Assembly: GCA_945878795.1 (NCBI GenBank)
Contig: CAMDWF010000173.1
Span: forward strand, 1 to 5,602
Length of the DNA stretch: 5,602 nucleotides
Source of the DNA: Synechococcus sp. UW140
Lineage (GTDB): Bacteria; Cyanobacteriota; Cyanobacteriia; PCC-6307; Cyanobiaceae
Direction: 5' to 3'
Positions 5,031 through 5,602 of this stretch are shown piece after piece (the first letter of the stretch is position 1; the number at the start of each line of letters is the position of its first letter). Position numbers and translations under genes: made by a program. Below the pieces are notes generated by a model. The model was not told the origin of the DNA, did no database searches, and worked only from the letters and a program-made list of their open reading frames with translations.

Positions 5031-5080
5031 CCATCGGCGGCCTGAGCAACGAAGGCACACCAGGAGCAGGCTGGCAGAAC

Positions 5081-5420
5081 CACTGGGAGTGACTGCGCAA
5101 AGGTGATTTTGCCGTTCACGGTGGTCCGCCGGTTCGACGGCCTGCTGCAGTCCAGCAAAGACACGGTGCTGGCCGAAAAGGAACTGCGGCAGGGCCAAGG
5201 GCTCGATCCCGAGAGCTACGCAATCTGCAAGCAAGAAATGCGGATCAAATCCAGGCCATCCCGACCATCCGTTTCGGCAACAGGCTCGCCGACAACCAGC
5301 TAGGCGTGGCGAAATACGACTACATACTCTCCAATCCGCCGCTTCGGGCCGGGATTGCCGGCTGCGTCTGCCGGAAACTATTCACTGTGGACCAGCGCCT
5401 GCTGCTTGGCGCTGCGGTGA
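5081..5420 (+). pseudogene. hsdM: heavily deleted type I restriction-modification methyltransferase gene
   Basis: HsdM is the adenine-N6 methyltransferase subunit of type I restriction systems, normally about 500 residues or more. Pieces in the correct order are: LRKGDF (5093-5110), KVILPFTVVRRFDGLLQSSK with VLAEKELRQ (to about 5192), LDPESYAICKQEMRIK (from 5202), a frame change, IRFGNRLADNQ with KYDYILSNPP (the catalytic NPP[F] motif, 5333-5341), then FGPGLPAASAGN (from 5343) in another frame ending at TGA 5418-5420. Missing are the N-terminal start, about 200 residues between LRQ and LDPES including the AdoMet-binding motif I, about 30 residues after NPP, and the C-terminal third. At least three frame changes exist, so it is dead. 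No hsdS or hsdR is recognisable in the window. Confidence 0.8.
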
Positions 5421-5602
5421 TGGGCTATCCAGACCTGCTCCAGAAGTCCCCAGATTTCTCGTGTTGCTGCCCGGGGGTGGTACAAACCGTGAGCAGGCGG
5501 CGGCGGGACGGTTTGGAGGAGATGCGGGAGCTGCAGCCGAAGCGCTCCCGCTGGCTGACAAATTCGCTCTCCGGGAGCCTGAGCTGGACATCCAGCTGCT
5601 CG
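5421..5602 (+). other. unassigned end of window
   Basis: No gene is recognised here. Two forward frames stay open to the window edge; one (codons from 5416) reads VPRFLVLLPGGGTNREQAAA and later LPLADKFALREPELDIQLL, which looks protein-like but matches no family I can name. It may be the start of another remnant or gene continuing outside the window, or more degenerate hsdM-associated sequence. Confidence 0.25.

Noticed and set aside
4824..5234. A 136-residue minus-strand gene
   Set aside because: Nothing recognisable, and its 5' part is the reverse of hsdM codons (VILPFTVVRRFDG).
1..5602. CRISPR array, tRNA, rRNA, complete insertion sequence or HIP1 (GCGATCGC) sites
   Set aside because: No regularly spaced repeats, cloverleaf, transposase or terminal repeats were seen, and I found no exact HIP1 octamer; the absence of HIP1 also means it cannot be used to support a cyanobacterial origin.

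Overview
The window reads as GC-rich chromosomal DNA from a picocyanobacterium of the Synechococcus/Cyanobium type. I base this on recalled family resemblance, not a search. The clues are a cyanobacterial-style dxr next to a short thioredoxin-like [2Fe-2S] ferredoxin gene, and a CHRD protein with the C-terminal VPGPLP anchor common in cyanobacteria. The remainder is accessory DNA dense in toxin-antitoxin and restriction remnants.

Layout. Positions 3-1023 are ordinary: the C-terminal half of dxr (cut by the window edge), then the ferredoxin gene 22 bases downstream. An 11-bp inverted repeat (1039-1067) follows, then a Fic AMPylase gene (1077-2215) whose N-terminal DUF4172 part is put out of frame with the catalytic part by one apparent missing base. 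An apparently intact yefM-yoeB pair (2321-2823) comes next, with paired GTAC-core operator elements in front. Positions 2831-3332 hold the tail of one antitoxin joined to a headless VapB antitoxin, then a VapC toxin with an internal deletion and a lost catalytic Asp. A MazE/AbrB antitoxin cut after about 20 residues (3508) runs into an AT-rich, coding-like segment of unknown origin (about 3564-3867). A secreted CHRD protein gene with a +1 shift in a six-G run occupies 3868-4474. After it lie a decayed second fic fragment (4521-4646), an antisense HigA-like remnant (4640-4828), a possible transporter tail (4833-5030, weak) and a heavily deleted type I methyltransferase gene hsdM (about 5081-5420). 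Positions 5421-5602 are unassigned.

Functionally, only dxr (isoprenoid synthesis), the ferredoxin gene and yefM-yoeB look fully intact. The Fic catalytic ORF could still be expressed. Everything else downstream of yoeB looks broken. The best overall reading is a decaying defence/toxin-antitoxin island in which several modules were inserted side by side and then lost by small deletions, frameshifts and recombination. I see no CRISPR array, tRNA, rRNA or complete insertion sequence. I find no convincing evidence of a wholly new system. The most open items are the unidentified AT-rich segment and the mechanism behind the repeated antitoxin truncations.
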